Positions 10,720 to 20,735 of a DNA stretch of 64,000 bases are shown piece by piece. Origin of the DNA: Streptomyces sp. A012304 (lineage in GTDB: Bacteria; Actinomycetota; Actinomycetes; Streptomycetales; Streptomycetaceae); assembly GCF_026008495.1 (NCBI RefSeq), contig NZ_BQUN01000013.1:1-64000 (forward strand), in the 5' to 3' direction. Below the pieces are notes generated by a model that did not search any database, was not told the origin of the DNA, and saw only the letters and a list, made by a program, of their open reading frames with translations. The translations under genes and the position numbers were made by a program. Every line of letters begins with the position of its first letter. Position 1 is the first letter of the stretch.

Positions 10720-11028
10720 ATGGCGGGACAGAAGATCCGCATCCGGCTCAAGGCCTACGACCACGAGGTCATCGACTCCTCGGCGAAGAAGATCGTCGAG
10801 ACGGTGACCCGCACTGGTGCGTCGGTCGCGGGCCCGGTGCCGCTGCCCACTGAGAAGAACGTGTACTGCGTCATCAAGTCGCCGCACAAGTACAAGGACT
10901 CGCGCGAGCACTTCGAGATGCGCACGCACAAGCGCCTGATCGACATCCTCGACCCGACCCCCAAGACCGTTGACTCTCTGATGCGACTCGACCTCCCGGC
11001 CGGTGTCGACATCGAGATCAAGCTCTGA
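10720..11028 (+). CDS. rpsJ: 30S ribosomal protein S10 (NusE)
   Basis: A 102-residue S10, which binds the 30S head and, as NusE, joins NusB in transcription antitermination complexes. The start [15 protein letters not shown] and the RTHKRLIDI segment are typical. First gene of the S10 operon, 16 nt before rplC. No strong ribosome site is visible beyond GAGAGACAGGA about 15 nt upstream. Confidence 0.98.
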   Translation: MAGQKIRIRLKAYDHEVIDSSAKKIVETVTRTGASVAGPVPLPTEKNVYCVIKSPHKYKDSREHFEMRTHKRLIDILDPTPKTVDSLMRLDLPAGVDIEIKL

Positions 11029-11044
11029 GGCCGGTGATCTGAGA

Positions 11045-11689
11045 ATGGCTAAGCAGATCAAGGGCATCCTGGGCGAGAAGCTCGGCATGACGCAGGTGTG
11101 GGACGAGAACAACCGCGTTGTTCCCGTCACCGTCGTCAAGGCCGGTCCGAATGTCGTGACCCAGGTCCGCACCAACGACGTCGACGGTTACGAGTCCGTC
11201 CAGATCGCCTTCGGCGAGATCGACCCGCGCAAGGTGAACAAGCCCCTCAAGGGCCACTTCGCCAAGGCCGACGTCACCCCCCGTCGCCACCTCGTCGAGA
11301 TCCGCACCGCGGACGCCTCCGAGTACACGCTGGGCCAGGAGATCACCGCTGAGGTGTTCGAGGCCGGCGTGAAGGTCGACGTGACCGGCAAGAGCAAGGG
11401 CAAGGGCTTCGCCGGTGTCATGAAGCGCCACAACTTCCGTGGCCTCGGCGCCGGACACGGCACCCAGCGCAAGCACCGCTCCCCCGGTTCCATCGGCGGC
11501 TGCGCCACCCCGGGTCGTGTGTTCAAGGGCCTCCGCATGGCGGGTCGCATGGGCAACGAGCGGGTCACCACCCAGAACCTGACCGTCCACGCCGTTGACG
11601 CGGAGAAGGGTCTGCTGCTCATCAAGGGCGCGGTTCCCGGTCCGAACGGCGGCCTCGTCCTGGTCCGCACCGCGGCCAAGGGGGCCTGA
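11045..11689 (+). CDS. rplC: 50S ribosomal protein L3
   Basis: A 214-residue L3, an early assembly protein near the peptidyl transferase centre. [12 protein letters not shown] at the N-terminus and the [15 protein letters not shown] glutamine-methylation loop are intact. An ATG at 11045 is used; an earlier in-frame start lies inside rpsJ and is not supported. It precedes rplD by 8 nt. Confidence 0.98.
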   Translation: MAKQIKGILGEKLGMTQVWDENNRVVPVTVVKAGPNVVTQVRTNDVDGYESVQIAFGEIDPRKVNKPLKGHFAKADVTPRRHLVEIRTADASEYTLGQEITAEVFEAGVKVDVTGKSKGKGFAGVMKRHNFRGLGAGHGTQRKHRSPGSIGGCATPGRVFKGLRMAGRMGNERVTTQNLTVHAVDAEKGLLLIKGAVPGPNGGLVLVRTAAKGA

Positions 11690-11697
11690 GGTAACCG

Positions 11698-12363
11698 ATG
11701 AGCACTGTTGACATCCTTTCGCCTGCCGGCGAGAAGACCGGTAGCGTCGAGCTCCCCGCGGAGATCTTCGGCGTGGAGAAGGTCAGCATCCCGCTGATCC
11801 ACCAGGTCGTCGTCGCGCAGAACGCGGCTGCCCGCCAGGGCACGCACAAGACCAAGACCCGCGGTGAAGTCCGTGGTGGCGGCAAGAAGCCGTACCGCCA
11901 GAAGGGCACCGGCCGCGCCCGTCAGGGCTCGACCCGCGCGCCGCAGTTCGCCGGTGGTGGCGTCGTGCACGGTCCCGTGCCGCGCGACTACTCGCAGCGG
12001 ACCCCGAAGAAGATGAAGGCTGCCGCCCTGCGTCACGCCCTCACCGATCGGGCCCGTCACAACCGCATCCACGTCGTCACCGGCGTGGTCGAGGGCGAGA
12101 CCCCCTCCACGAAGGCCGCCAAGACGCTGTTCGGCAAGATCTCGGAGCGCAAGAACCTGCTCCTGGTCGTCGACCGCGCCGACGAGGCCGCGTGGCTGTC
12201 CGCCCGCAACCTGCCCCAGGTCCACATCCTGGAGCCGGGCCAGCTGAACACGTACGACGTGATCGTCTCGGACGACGTGGTCTTCACCCAGGCCGCTCTC
12301 GAGTCCTTCGTCGCCGGGCCGTCGACTGGCCGGTCTAACGACACCGAAGGGAGTGACGCCTGA
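11698..12363 (+). CDS. rplD: 50S ribosomal protein L4
   Basis: A 221-residue L4 lining the exit tunnel. The tunnel loop [19 protein letters not shown] is unmodified, so no macrolide-resistance change is apparent. The C-terminal [18 protein letters not shown] block is typical. Its stop shares one base with the rplW start (TGATG). Confidence 0.98.
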   Translation: MSTVDILSPAGEKTGSVELPAEIFGVEKVSIPLIHQVVVAQNAAARQGTHKTKTRGEVRGGGKKPYRQKGTGRARQGSTRAPQFAGGGVVHGPVPRDYSQRTPKKMKAAALRHALTDRARHNRIHVVTGVVEGETPSTKAAKTLFGKISERKNLLLVVDRADEAAWLSARNLPQVHILEPGQLNTYDVIVSDDVVFTQAALESFVAGPSTGRSNDTEGSDA

Positions 12364-12782
12364 TGGCTACGCGTCACCCGAGCATCGCCTCCAAGGCCGC
12401 CAAGGCCGCCAAGGCCGCGCGCGTCGCCAAGGCGCGCCGCCACGCCGCCGAGGGCAAGAACACCGTCGTCACCGCTCCCAGCAAGGCGTACACGGACCCC
12501 CGTGACGTTCTGCTGAAGCCGGTCGTGTCGGAGAAGAGCTACGCGCTCCTCGACGAGAACAAGTACACGTTCATCGTCGACCCGAACGCCAACAAGACCC
12601 AGATCAAGCAGGCCGTCCAGGCGGTCTTCTCGGTCAAGGTCACCGGGGTCAACACGATCAACCGCCAGGGCAAGCGCAAGCGGACCCGCACCGGTTTCGG
12701 CCAGCGTGCCGCCACCAAGCGCGCGATCGTGACCCTTGCCGAGGGCGACCGTATCGACATCTTCGGCGGTCCGACCGCCTGA
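12363..12782 (+). CDS. rplW: 50S ribosomal protein L23 with N-terminal extension
   Basis: A 139-residue L23, the exit-site docking protein for trigger factor and SRP. The L23 core begins near [16 protein letters not shown] (about residue 46). The first 40 or so residues are an Ala/Lys-rich basic extension ([20 protein letters not shown]) absent from the usual 95-100-residue form. The start overlaps the rplD stop by one base, so the extension is very likely translated. Confidence 0.95.
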   Translation: MATRHPSIASKAAKAAKAARVAKARRHAAEGKNTVVTAPSKAYTDPRDVLLKPVVSEKSYALLDENKYTFIVDPNANKTQIKQAVQAVFSVKVTGVNTINRQGKRKRTRTGFGQRAATKRAIVTLAEGDRIDIFGGPTA

Positions 12783-12822
12783 GGGCGGTCCGGATCGTCC
12801 GATATCGGACGAGGACTGAGAA

Positions 12823-13659
12823 ATGGGAATCCGCAAGTACAAGCCGACTACGCCGGGCCGTCGTGGTTCCAGCGTCGCCGACTTCGTCGAGGTCACGCGG
12901 TCCACGCCGGAGAAGTCGTTGGTCCGCCCCCTGCACAGCAAGGGTGGCCGTAACAACTCCGGTCGTGTGACCGTCCGCCACCAGGGTGGTGGCCACAAGC
13001 GCGCCTACCGCGTGATCGACTTCCGTCGTCACGACAAGGACGGCGTGCCGGCGAAGGTCGCGCACATCGAGTACGACCCCAACCGCACCGCGCGCATCGC
13101 GCTCCTGCACTACGCGGACGGCGAGAAGCGCTACATCATCGCGCCGCGTGGCCTGAACCAGGGCGACCGCGTCGAGAACGGTGCCGGGGCCGACATCAAG
13201 CCGGGCAACAACCTGGCCCTCCGCAACATCCCGGTCGGTACCACGATCCACGCGATCGAGCTCCGTCCCGGTGGCGGTGCCAAGTTCGCCCGCTCCGCCG
13301 GTGCCTCCGTGCAGCTGCTCGCGAAGGAGGGCTCGATGGCCCACCTCCGCATGCCGTCCGGTGAGATCCGCCTGGTCGACCAGCGCTGCCGCGCCACGGT
13401 CGGCGAGGTCGGCAACGCCGAGCAGAGCAACATCAACTGGGGCAAGGCCGGCCGCAAGCGCTGGCTGGGCGTCCGCCCGACCGTTCGCGGTGTGGCGATG
13501 AACCCGGTTGACCACCCGCACGGTGGTGGTGAGGGCAAGACCTCCGGTGGTCGCCACCCGGTCTCCCCGTGGGGTCAGAAGGAAGGTCGTACTCGTTCGC
13601 CCAAGAAGGCGTCGAACAAGTACATCGTCCGCCGCCGCAAGACGAACAAGAAGCGCTAG
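12823..13659 (+). CDS. rplB: 50S ribosomal protein L2
   Basis: A 278-residue L2, needed for subunit joining and peptidyl transfer. [14 protein letters not shown], the RNA-binding core and the [14 protein letters not shown] histidine-containing loop are all present. Usual family length. It follows rplW after 40 nt and precedes rpsS by 12 nt. Confidence 0.98.
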   Translation: MGIRKYKPTTPGRRGSSVADFVEVTRSTPEKSLVRPLHSKGGRNNSGRVTVRHQGGGHKRAYRVIDFRRHDKDGVPAKVAHIEYDPNRTARIALLHYADGEKRYIIAPRGLNQGDRVENGAGADIKPGNNLALRNIPVGTTIHAIELRPGGGAKFARSAGASVQLLAKEGSMAHLRMPSGEIRLVDQRCRATVGEVGNAEQSNINWGKAGRKRWLGVRPTVRGVAMNPVDHPHGGGEGKTSGGRHPVSPWGQKEGRTRSPKKASNKYIVRRRKTNKKR

Positions 13660-13671
13660 GAGCGGGTTTAG

Positions 13672-13953
13672 ATGCCGCGCAGTCTCAAGAAGGGGCCCTT
13701 CGTCGACGACCACCTGATCAAGAAGGTGGACGCCCAGAACGAAGCCGGCACCAAGAACGTCATCAAGACCTGGTCCCGTCGCTCCATGATCGTGCCGGCC
13801 ATGCTCGGCCACACGCTCGCGGTGCACAACGGCAAGACCCACATCCCGGTGTTCGTCACCGAGTCGATGGTCGGTCACAAGCTCGGCGAGTTCTCGCCGA
13901 CGCGCACCTTCCGGGGTCACGTCAAGGAAGACCGGAAGTCGAAGCGCCGCTAG
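13672..13953 (+). CDS. rpsS: 30S ribosomal protein S19
   Basis: A 93-residue S19 that pairs with S13 in the 30S head. [15 protein letters not shown] and [16 protein letters not shown] are diagnostic. A GGAGCGGG ribosome site lies upstream. A 45-nt gap separates it from rplV. Confidence 0.98.
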   Translation: MPRSLKKGPFVDDHLIKKVDAQNEAGTKNVIKTWSRRSMIVPAMLGHTLAVHNGKTHIPVFVTESMVGHKLGEFSPTRTFRGHVKEDRKSKRR

Positions 13954-13998
13954 TAGCGGATCGCATTCAGACACGTAAGTAACTCTGAAGGGACAACC

Positions 13999-14346
13999 AT
14001 GGAAGCCAGGGCCCAGGCGCGGTACATCCGCGTCACGCCCATGAAGGCCCGCCGTGTGGTGGACCTCATCCGTGGCATGGACGCCACGGAGGCCCAGGCT
14101 GTTCTGCGATTCGCTCCGCAGGCAGCCTCCGTGCCGGTCGGCAAGGTGCTCGACAGCGCCATCGCCAACGCCGCGCACAACTACGACCACACGGACGCCT
14201 CGTCGCTGTTCATCAGCGAGGCGTACGTCGACGAGGGTCCGACCCTGAAGCGGTTCCGTCCGCGCGCCCAGGGCCGTGCCTACCGGATCCGCAAGCGGAC
14301 CAGCCACATCACCGTGGTCGTCGCCAGCAAGGAAGGAACCCGGTAA
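13999..14346 (+). CDS. rplV: 50S ribosomal protein L22
   Basis: A 115-residue L22. The beta-hairpin tip that reaches the exit tunnel ([18 protein letters not shown]) is intact, with no insertion of the macrolide-resistance type. GAAGGGAC is the ribosome site. Its stop overlaps the rpsC start by one base (TAATG). Confidence 0.98.
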   Translation: MEARAQARYIRVTPMKARRVVDLIRGMDATEAQAVLRFAPQAASVPVGKVLDSAIANAAHNYDHTDASSLFISEAYVDEGPTLKRFRPRAQGRAYRIRKRTSHITVVVASKEGTR

Positions 14347-15170
14347 TGGGCCAGAAGGTTAACCCGCATGGGTTCCGGCTCGGTGTCACCACGGACTTCA
14401 AGTCCCGCTGGTACGCCGACAAGCTGTACAAGGACTACGTCAAGGAAGACGTCGCCATCCGTCGGATGATGACGTCCGGCATGGAGCGCGCCGGCATCTC
14501 CAAGGTCGAGATCGAGCGCACCCGTGACCGCGTCCGCGTGGACATCCACACCGCGCGTCCGGGCATCGTCATCGGCCGCCGTGGCGCCGAGGCCGACCGC
14601 ATCCGCGGCGACCTCGAGAAGCTCACGGGCAAGCAGGTCCAGCTGAACATCCTCGAGGTCAAGAACCCCGAGACGGACGCTCAGCTCGTGGCCCAGGCCG
14701 TCGCCGAGCAGCTCTCCTCCCGCGTCTCCTTCCGCCGCGCCATGCGTAAGAGCATGCAGTCGGCGATGAAGGCCGGCGCCAAGGGCATCAAGATCCAGTG
14801 CGGTGGCCGCCTCGGCGGTGCCGAGATGTCCCGCTCGGAGTTCTACCGCGAGGGCCGCGTGCCCCTGCACACGCTCCGCGCGAACGTGGACTACGGCTTC
14901 TTCGAGGCCAAGACGACCTTCGGCCGCATCGGTGTGAAGGTCTGGATCTACAAGGGCGACGTGAAGAACATCGCCGAGGTCCGCGCCGAGAACGCTGCCG
15001 CCCGTGCGGGTAACCGCCCGGCCCGCGGTGGCGCCGACCGCCCGGCCCGTGGTGGCCGTGGTGGCGAGCGGCGCGGTCGCAAGCCGCAGCAGCAGGCTCC
15101 CGCCGCCGAGGCCCCCCAGGCCGAGGCCGGTGCCGCCGCTCCGGCTGAGAGCACCGGAACGGAGGCCTGA
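14346..15170 (+). CDS. rpsC: 30S ribosomal protein S3 with C-terminal extension
   Basis: A 274-residue S3 at the mRNA entry site. The KH domain has the GXXG loop in [14 protein letters not shown], and the S3 C-terminal domain follows. The tail after about residue 215 is a low-complexity Arg/Gly- then Ala/Pro/Glu-rich extension ([15 protein letters not shown]), longer than the roughly 230-residue E. coli protein. Such tails are common in actinobacteria. Confidence 0.97.
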   Translation: MGQKVNPHGFRLGVTTDFKSRWYADKLYKDYVKEDVAIRRMMTSGMERAGISKVEIERTRDRVRVDIHTARPGIVIGRRGAEADRIRGDLEKLTGKQVQLNILEVKNPETDAQLVAQAVAEQLSSRVSFRRAMRKSMQSAMKAGAKGIKIQCGGRLGGAEMSRSEFYREGRVPLHTLRANVDYGFFEAKTTFGRIGVKVWIYKGDVKNIAEVRAENAAARAGNRPARGGADRPARGGRGGERRGRKPQQQAPAAEAPQAEAGAAAPAESTGTEA

Positions 15171-15175
15171 CCACC

Positions 15176-15595
15176 ATGCTGATCCCCCGTAGGGTCAAGC
15201 ACCGCAAGCAGCACCACCCCAAGCGCAACGGTATGTCGAAGGGTGGAACGCAGGTTGCGTTCGGCGAGTACGGCATCCAGGCGCTGACCCCGGCCTACGT
15301 GACGAACCGCCAGATCGAGGCGGCCCGTATCGCGATGACCCGTCACATCAAGCGTGGCGGCAAGGTCTGGATCAACATCTACCCGGACCGTCCCCTCACC
15401 AAGAAGCCGGCCGAGACCCGCATGGGTTCCGGTAAGGGTTCTCCGGAGTGGTGGATCGCGAACGTCAAGCCCGGACGTGTGATGTTCGAGCTGTCGTACC
15501 CCAACGAGAAGATCGCCCGTGAGGCGCTGACCCGTGCGGCCCACAAGCTGCCGATGAAGTGCCGGATCGTCAAGCGCGAGGCAGGTGAAGCGTGA
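15176..15595 (+). CDS. rplP: 50S ribosomal protein L16
   Basis: A 139-residue L16 organising the A-site tRNA elbow region. [37 protein letters not shown] and the basic N-terminus are diagnostic. It starts 5 nt after rpsC, and its stop shares one base with rpmC. Confidence 0.98.
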   Translation: MLIPRRVKHRKQHHPKRNGMSKGGTQVAFGEYGIQALTPAYVTNRQIEAARIAMTRHIKRGGKVWINIYPDRPLTKKPAETRMGSGKGSPEWWIANVKPGRVMFELSYPNEKIAREALTRAAHKLPMKCRIVKREAGEA

Positions 15596-15819
15596 TGTCG
15601 GCCGGTACCAAGGCGTCCGAGCTGCGCGAGCTGGGCAACGAGGAGCTTCTGGCGAAGCTCCGCGAGGCCAAGGAAGAGCTGTTCAACCTCCGCTTCCAGG
15701 CGGCGACGGGTCAGCTCGAGAACCACGGTCGGCTGAAGGCCGTCCGCAAGGACATCGCGCGGATCTACACCCTGATGCGTGAGCGCGAGCTGGGCATCGA
15801 GACGGTGGAGAGCGCCTGA
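15595..15819 (+). CDS. rpmC: 50S ribosomal protein L29
   Basis: A 74-residue two-helix L29 at the tunnel exit. [20 protein letters not shown] and the [13 protein letters not shown] helix are typical. The ATG at 15595 overlaps the rplP stop (TGATG); a GTG three bases earlier is possible. Its stop overlaps the rpsQ start in the same way. Confidence 0.96.
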   Translation: MSAGTKASELRELGNEELLAKLREAKEELFNLRFQAATGQLENHGRLKAVRKDIARIYTLMRERELGIETVESA

Positions 15820-16106
15820 TGAGCGAGAGCAACGTGACTGAGCAGAACACCGAAGCCCGAGGCTTCCGCAAGACCCGTGAGGGTCTGGTCGTCAGCGACA
15901 AGATGGACAAGACCGTCGTCGTCGCCGTCGAGGACCGTGTGAAGCACGCGCTGTACGGCAAGGTCATCCGCCGTACCAACAAGCTCAAGGCCCACGACGA
16001 GCAGAACGCCGCGGGTGTCGGCGACCGCGTCCTCCTCATGGAGACCCGGCCGCTGTCCGCGACGAAGCGCTGGCGCGTCGTCGAGATCCTCGAGAAGGCC
16101 AAGTAA
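15819..16106 (+). CDS. rpsQ: 30S ribosomal protein S17
   Basis: A 95-residue S17, a primary 16S rRNA binder. The core [18 protein letters not shown] and the [14 protein letters not shown] end are standard; a polar extension of about 20 residues precedes them. Two strong stem-loops separate it from rplN. Confidence 0.98.
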   Translation: MSESNVTEQNTEARGFRKTREGLVVSDKMDKTVVVAVEDRVKHALYGKVIRRTNKLKAHDEQNAAGVGDRVLLMETRPLSATKRWRVVEILEKAK

Positions 16107-16108
16107 TT

Positions 16109-16174
16109 CCTGCGGGGCAAACCCCGCAGGTCAGTTCCGCCAGGCTCCGGGGGCCGCTGAAAGACGGCCCCCGG
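16109..16174 (+). terminator. Twin stem-loops between rpsQ and rplN
   Basis: The first hairpin pairs CCTGCGGGG (16109-16117) with CCCCGCAGG (16122-16130) around CAAA. The second pairs CCGGGGGCCG (16147-16156) with CGGCCCCCGG (16165-16174) around an 8-nt loop. Neither has a U-tract. They probably reduce or process read-through between the S10 and spc halves rather than stop it, since no separate rplN promoter is evident. Confidence 0.65.
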
Positions 16175-16202
16175 GGAACCGGCAGACGATCAGGAGATAG
16201 AC

Positions 16203-16571
16203 GTGATCCAGCAGGAGTCGCGACTGCGTGTCGCCGACAACACTGGTGCGAAGGAGATCCTTTGCATCCGTGTGCTCGGTGGCTCCGGTCGCCGCTACGC
16301 GGGCATCGGTGACGTCATCGTCGCCACCGTCAAGGACGCGATCCCCGGTGGCAACGTGAAGAAGGGTGACGTCGTCAAGGCGGTCATCGTTCGCACCGTC
16401 AAGGAGCGCCGCCGTCCGGACGGCTCGTACATCCGCTTCGACGAGAACGCCGCCGTCATTCTGAAGAACGACGGCGACCCTCGCGGCACCCGCATCTTCG
16501 GCCCGGTCGGCCGTGAGCTGCGCGAGAAGAAGTTCATGAAGATCATCTCGCTCGCGCCGGAGGTGCTGTAA
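16203..16571 (+). CDS. rplN: 50S ribosomal protein L14
   Basis: A 122-residue L14 at the subunit interface. [18 protein letters not shown] and [20 protein letters not shown] are diagnostic. A GTG start at 16203 follows AGGAGATAGAC. It is the first gene of the spc half of the cluster and lies 2 nt ahead of rplX. Confidence 0.98.
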   Translation: MIQQESRLRVADNTGAKEILCIRVLGGSGRRYAGIGDVIVATVKDAIPGGNVKKGDVVKAVIVRTVKERRRPDGSYIRFDENAAVILKNDGDPRGTRIFGPVGRELREKKFMKIISLAPEVL

Positions 16572-16573
16572 GC

Positions 16574-16897
16574 ATGAAGATCAAGAAGGGCGACCTGGTC
16601 CAGGTCATCACCGGTAAGGACAAGGGCAAGCAGGGCAAGGTCATCGCGGCCTTCCCCCGCGAGGACCGCGTCCTGGTCGAGGGTGTCAACCGGGTCAAGA
16701 AGCACACGAAGGCCGGCCCGACCGCCAAGGGCTCGCAGGCCGGCGGCATCGTGACCACCGAGGCGCCGATCCACGTCTCCAACGTCCAGCTGGTCGTGGA
16801 GAAGGACGGCAAGAAGGTCGTCACGCGTGTCGGTTACCGCTTCGACGACGAGGGCAACAAGATCCGCGTTGCCAAGCGGACGGGTGAGGACATCTGA
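16574..16897 (+). CDS. rplX: 50S ribosomal protein L24
   Basis: A 107-residue L24, an initiator of 50S assembly. The KOW motif [20 protein letters not shown] starts at about residue 4. Its stop shares a base with the rplE start. Confidence 0.98.
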   Translation: MKIKKGDLVQVITGKDKGKQGKVIAAFPREDRVLVEGVNRVKKHTKAGPTAKGSQAGGIVTTEAPIHVSNVQLVVEKDGKKVVTRVGYRFDDEGNKIRVAKRTGEDI

Positions 16898-17454
16898 TGG
16901 CTACCACCACCACTCCGCGTCTGAAGACGAAGTACCGCGAGGAGATCGCGGGCAAGCTGCGTGACGAGTTCAAGTACGAGAACGTCATGCAGATCCCCGG
17001 CCTCGTCAAGATCGTGGTCAACATGGGTGTCGGCGACGCCGCCCGTGACTCGAAGCTGATCGAGGGCGCGATCCGCGACCTGACCACCATCACCGGTCAG
17101 AAGCCGGCCGTCACCAAGGCCCGCAAGTCCATCGCGCAGTTCAAGCTGCGTGAGGGTCAGCCGATCGGTGCCCACGTCACGCTCCGTGGCGACCGCATGT
17201 GGGAGTTCCTGGACCGCACCCTGTCGCTCGCGCTGCCGCGCATCCGCGACTTCCGCGGCCTGTCCCCCAAGCAGTTCGACGGCCGTGGCAACTACACCTT
17301 CGGTCTCACGGAGCAGGTCATGTTCCACGAGATCGACCAGGACAAGATCGACCGCGTCCGGGGTATGGACATCACCGTGGTCACCACGGCGACCAACGAC
17401 GCTGAGGGCCGCGCGCTCCTTCGTCACCTCGGCTTCCCGTTCAAGGAGGCGTGA
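16897..17454 (+). CDS. rplE: 50S ribosomal protein L5
   Basis: A 185-residue L5 that binds 5S rRNA and contacts P-site t[32 protein letters not shown] and [19 protein letters not shown] are characteristic. Its 3' end carries AAGGAGG (17443-17449), the ribosome site for rpsN. Confidence 0.98.
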   Translation: MATTTTPRLKTKYREEIAGKLRDEFKYENVMQIPGLVKIVVNMGVGDAARDSKLIEGAIRDLTTITGQKPAVTKARKSIAQFKLREGQPIGAHVTLRGDRMWEFLDRTLSLALPRIRDFRGLSPKQFDGRGNYTFGLTEQVMFHEIDQDKIDRVRGMDITVVTTATNDAEGRALLRHLGFPFKEA

Positions 17455-17459
17455 GCGAG

Positions 17460-17645
17460 ATGGCGAAGAAGGCTCTCATCGCGAAGGCTGCTCGCAAGCC
17501 CAAGTTCGGTGTGCGTGGCTACACGCGCTGCCAGCGCTGCGGCCGTCCCCACTCCGTGTACCGCAAGTTCGGCCTCTGCCGCGTGTGCCTTCGTGAGATG
17601 GCTCACCGTGGCGAGCTGCCGGGCGTGACCAAGAGCTCCTGGTAG
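17460..17645 (+). CDS. rpsN: 30S ribosomal protein S14, zinc-binding type
   Basis: A 61-residue short S14 (type Z) with the zinc knuckle CQRCGR and CRVC. An ATG at 17460 with AAGGAGG 10 nt upstream is preferred over a GTG at 17451. The zinc form is the housekeeping one; a zinc-free paralogue, if present, is outside this window. Confidence 0.97.
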   Translation: MAKKALIAKAARKPKFGVRGYTRCQRCGRPHSVYRKFGLCRVCLREMAHRGELPGVTKSSW

Positions 17646-17857
17646 TCCCCACTTTCGGGGATTTCCCGGGCTCTCGGTAAGCAACTGGGTGGACAGGGGC
17701 CCACCCCCGCATGGCTTAGGCTTGTGGGGTTGGGCGCCTGTCGCGCCCGTACGACTTACTACGCCGTAGGTCCACCGCGCCGCACCCGTCCCGTCTCGGA
17801 TCGGGGAGAGGGATGGCGCATCAGGAAACCCCGGCGAGAGAGGCCACAGGCCAATTC
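17646..17857. other. rpsN-rpsH intergenic stretch
   Basis: There is no gene in these 212 nt. A small ATCCCC/GGGGAT-type stem follows the rpsN stop, and TAGGCT (17717-17722) resembles a -10 box, but no well-spaced -35 was found (TGGACA at 17690-17695 is 21 bp away). An internal promoter for the rpsH-rplO part is possible but weakly supported. Confidence 0.35.
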
Positions 17858-18256
17858 ATGACCATGACTGATCCGATCGCAGACATGCTGACGCGTCTGC
17901 GGAACGCGAACTCGGCGTACCACGACTCCGTGACGATGCCGGCGTCGAAGATCAAGTCTCACATCGCGGAGATCCTCCAGCAGGAGGGTTTCATCACCGG
18001 CTGGCGCGTCGAGGACGCCGAGGTCGGCAAGAACCTCACCCTCGAGCTGAAGTTCGGCCCGAACCGTGAGCGCTCCATCGCGGGCATCAAGCGGATCTCC
18101 AAGCCCGGTCTCCGGGTGTACGCGAAGTCCACCAACCTGCCGAAGGTGCTCGGCGGCCTGGGCGTGGCGATCATCTCCACGTCGCACGGGCTCCTCACCG
18201 ACAAGCAGGCCGGCAAGAAGGGCGTGGGTGGGGAAGTCCTCGCCTACGTCTGGTAG
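17858..18256 (+). CDS. rpsH: 30S ribosomal protein S8
   Basis: A 132-residue S8, a key 16S rRNA binder and, in E. coli, the spc operon autoregulator. Starting at ATG 17858 gives [18 protein letters not shown], the family N-terminus, so an upstream in-frame ATG at 17813 is rejected. KPGLRVYAK and [12 protein letters not shown] are conserved. An upstream polypurine site is weak. Confidence 0.95.
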   Translation: MTMTDPIADMLTRLRNANSAYHDSVTMPASKIKSHIAEILQQEGFITGWRVEDAEVGKNLTLELKFGPNRERSIAGIKRISKPGLRVYAKSTNLPKVLGGLGVAIISTSHGLLTDKQAGKKGVGGEVLAYVW

Positions 18257-18280
18257 CAGAAGGGAACGGAGGAAACAGCT

Positions 18281-18820
18281 ATGTCGCGCATCGGCAAGCT
18301 CCCCATCGCGGTTCCCGCCGGCGTGGACGTCACCATCGACGGCCGTACGGTCGAGGTCAAGGGCCCGAAGGGCACGCTGACCCACACCGTCGTGGCGCCG
18401 ATCGAGATCGCCAAGGGCGAGGACGGCACCCTGCAGGTGACCCGCCCCAACGACGAGCGTCAGAGCAAGGCCCTGCACGGCCTCTCCCGCACGCTGGTGG
18501 CGAACATGATCACCGGCGTGACCCAGGGTTACGTGAAGAAGCTCGAGATCAGCGGTGTCGGTTACCGCGTGACCGCCAAGGGCTCGAACCTCGAGTTCGC
18601 GCTCGGTTACAGCCACCCGATCCTGGTCGAGGCCCCCGAGGGCATCACCTTCAAGGTGGAGACCCCGACCCGTTTCCAGGTCGAGGGCATCGACAAGCAG
18701 AAGGTCGGCGAGGTCGCGGCCAACATCCGCAAGCTGCGCAAGCCCGACCCGTACAAGGCCAAGGGCGTCAAGTACGAGGGCGAAGTCATCCGCCGCAAGG
18801 TCGGAAAGGCGGGTAAGTAA
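18281..18820 (+). CDS. rplF: 50S ribosomal protein L6
   Basis: A 179-residue L6 near the sarcin-ricin loop. [17 protein letters not shown] and the C-terminal [22 protein letters not shown] block (here [18 protein letters not shown]) identify it. It lies 24 nt after rpsH and 3 nt before rplR. Confidence 0.98.
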   Translation: MSRIGKLPIAVPAGVDVTIDGRTVEVKGPKGTLTHTVVAPIEIAKGEDGTLQVTRPNDERQSKALHGLSRTLVANMITGVTQGYVKKLEISGVGYRVTAKGSNLEFALGYSHPILVEAPEGITFKVETPTRFQVEGIDKQKVGEVAANIRKLRKPDPYKAKGVKYEGEVIRRKVGKAGK

Positions 18821-18823
18821 GCC

Positions 18824-19207
18824 ATGGCATACGGGCAGAAGATCCTGAAGGGCGACGCCTACAAGCGCGCCGCGATCAAGCGCCGTCACATCCGGATCCG
18901 CAAGCGGATCTCCGGTACGGCGGAGCGTCCCCGTCTCGTCGTGACCCGCTCGAACCGCCACATCGTGGCGCAGGTGATCGACGACCTCAAGGGCCACACC
19001 CTGGCTTCGGCGTCCACGCTGGACACGTCGATCCGCGGTGGCGAGGGCGACAAGTCCGCGCAGGCCAAGCAGGTCGGCGCCCTGGTCGCCGAGCGTGCCA
19101 AGGCCGCCGGTGTCGAGGCCGTCGTGTTCGACCGTGGTGGCAACCAGTACGCCGGGCGCATCGCCGCCCTGGCGGACGCCGCCCGCGAGGCCGGGCTCAA
19201 GTTCTGA
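18824..19207 (+). CDS. rplR: 50S ribosomal protein L18
   Basis: A 127-residue L18, one of the 5S rRNA-binding proteins. [20 protein letters not shown] and the C-terminal [24 protein letters not shown] are diagnostic. Tight spacing after rplF, 36 nt before rpsE. Confidence 0.98.
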   Translation: MAYGQKILKGDAYKRAAIKRRHIRIRKRISGTAERPRLVVTRSNRHIVAQVIDDLKGHTLASASTLDTSIRGGEGDKSAQAKQVGALVAERAKAAGVEAVVFDRGGNQYAGRIAALADAAREAGLKF

Positions 19208-19243
19208 GCCGCTTGTAGCTAGCGGAAAGAGAGAGGTAATCCA

Positions 19244-19849
19244 ATGGCTGGACCCCAGCGCCGCGGAAGCGGTGCCGGTGGCGGCGAGCGGCGGGACCGG
19301 AAGGGCCGTGACGGCGGCGCTGCTGCCGCCGAGAAGACCGCGTACGTTGAGCGCGTCGTCGCGATCAACCGCGTCGCCAAGGTTGTGAAGGGTGGTCGTC
19401 GCTTCAGCTTCACCGCGCTGGTCGTGGTGGGCGACGGTGACGGCACCGTGGGTGTCGGTTACGGCAAGGCCAAGGAGGTGCCGGCCGCCATCGCCAAGGG
19501 CGTTGAGGAGGCCAAGAAGCACTTCTTCAAGGTCCCCCGTATCCAGGGCACCATCCCGCACCCCATCCAGGGTGAGAAGGCTGCCGGCGTCGTGCTGCTC
19601 AAGCCCGCGTCCCCGGGTACCGGTGTTATCGCCGGTGGTCCGGTGCGTGCCGTGCTCGAGTGCGCCGGTATCCACGACGTGCTGTCGAAGTCGCTCGGCT
19701 CCGACAACGCGATCAACATCGTGCACGCGACCGTGGAGGCCCTGAAGGGCCTGCAGCGTCCCGAGGAGATCGCGGCCCGCCGTGGTCTGCCGCTCGAGGA
19801 CGTCGCCCCCGCGGCTCTCCTTCGTGCGCGTGCCGGGGTGGGTGCGTAA
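19244..19849 (+). CDS. rpsE: 30S ribosomal protein S5
   Basis: A 201-residue S5 at the mRNA entry channel. The double-stranded-RNA-binding-like domain ([20 protein letters not shown]) and the [15 protein letters not shown] segment are intact. It has an N-terminal Gly/Arg-rich extension of about 30 residues. A GAGAGAGG ribosome site lies upstream. It overlaps nothing and lies 2 nt before rpmD. Confidence 0.98.
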   Translation: MAGPQRRGSGAGGGERRDRKGRDGGAAAAEKTAYVERVVAINRVAKVVKGGRRFSFTALVVVGDGDGTVGVGYGKAKEVPAAIAKGVEEAKKHFFKVPRIQGTIPHPIQGEKAAGVVLLKPASPGTGVIAGGPVRAVLECAGIHDVLSKSLGSDNAINIVHATVEALKGLQRPEEIAARRGLPLEDVAPAALLRARAGVGA

Positions 19850-19851
19850 TC

Positions 19852-20034
19852 ATGGCGCAGCTCAAGATCACGCAGACGAAGTCCTACATCGGCAGCAAGC
19901 AGAACCACCGCGACACCCTGCGTTCCCTGGGCCTCAAGCGCCTGGGTGACGTGGTCGTCAAGGAGGACCGCCCCGAGTTCCGCGGCATGGTGCACACCGT
20001 CCGCCACCTCGTGACGGTCGAGGAGGTCGACTGA
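19852..20034 (+). CDS. rpmD: 50S ribosomal protein L30
   Basis: A 60-residue L30. [20 protein letters not shown] and the RHLVTVEEV end are typical. An ATG at 19852 immediately follows rpsE, and rplO starts 2 nt after its stop, so this trio is likely translationally coupled. Confidence 0.97.
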   Translation: MAQLKITQTKSYIGSKQNHRDTLRSLGLKRLGDVVVKEDRPEFRGMVHTVRHLVTVEEVD

Positions 20035-20036
20035 TC

Positions 20037-20492
20037 ATGGCGGAGAACAACCCGCTCAAGATCCACAACCTCCGTCCCGCCCCGGGCGCCAAGACCGCCA
20101 AGACCCGTGTCGGTCGTGGTGAGGCGTCGAAGGGTAAGACGGCCGGTCGTGGTACCAAGGGCACGAAGGCCCGCTACCAGGTTCCGGAGCGCTTCGAGGG
20201 TGGCCAGATGCCGCTCCACATGCGCCTCCCGAAGCTGAAGGGCTTCAAGAACCCGTTCAAGACCGAGTACCAGGTCGTGAACCTCGACAAGCTGGCCGCG
20301 CTCTACCCCGAGGGTGGCGAGGTCACGGTCGAGGGTCTCGTGGCCAAGGGTGCCGTGCGCAAGAACAGCCTCGTCAAGGTCCTCGGCCAGGGCGAGATCT
20401 CCGTGGCGCTGCAGGTGACGGTCGACGCCGTCTCCGGCTCCGCCAAGGAGAAGATCACCGCCGCCGGCGGTACCGTCACCGAGCTCGTCTGA
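20037..20492 (+). CDS. rplO: 50S ribosomal protein L15
   Basis: A 151-residue L15, a late assembly protein of the 50S core. The Gly/Lys/Arg-rich N-terminal loop ([19 protein letters not shown]) and [18 protein letters not shown] identify it. It is the last ribosomal gene before secY. Confidence 0.98.
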   Translation: MAENNPLKIHNLRPAPGAKTAKTRVGRGEASKGKTAGRGTKGTKARYQVPERFEGGQMPLHMRLPKLKGFKNPFKTEYQVVNLDKLAALYPEGGEVTVEGLVAKGAVRKNSLVKVLGQGEISVALQVTVDAVSGSAKEKITAAGGTVTELV

Positions 20493-20524
20493 TCACAGGC
20501 GTCTCGATGACTTGAGCGATCCCG

Positions 20525-20559
20525 ACCGGGGATACCCCACAAAATGGGGTATCCCCGGT
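20525..20559 (+). terminator. Perfect 15-bp stem-loop between rplO and secY
   Basis: ACCGGGGATACCCCA (20525-20539) pairs without mismatch with TGGGGTATCCCCGGT (20545-20559) around CAAAA. No long U-tract follows. It would partly terminate ribosomal-operon transcription ahead of secY or stabilise the upstream mRNA. Confidence 0.75.
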
Positions 20560-20735
20560 TGGTCGTTCCTAGGGCGGCAGTCTCGCCGGTAAGGTGGCCT
20601 GCACTGCCCACTTTCACAAGGTGCGTCTCATGGGGCACCTTGAGCGGCAGTCGACCGTTACACATGTCGTTGTTCTTATTGGAACCTCAACACCGTCACC
20701 CTTGACGCAGATGCGCGGGGGTCGCAGGAGGCACC
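20560..20735. promoter_or_regulatory. secY leader with small stem-loop
   Basis: There is no gene here. AAGGTGC (20618-20624) pairs with GCACCTT (20635-20641). The stretch downstream (about 20655-20700) is unusually AT-rich for this genome and is the likeliest place for a secY promoter, although no clear -35/-10 pair was found. Confidence 0.4.
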
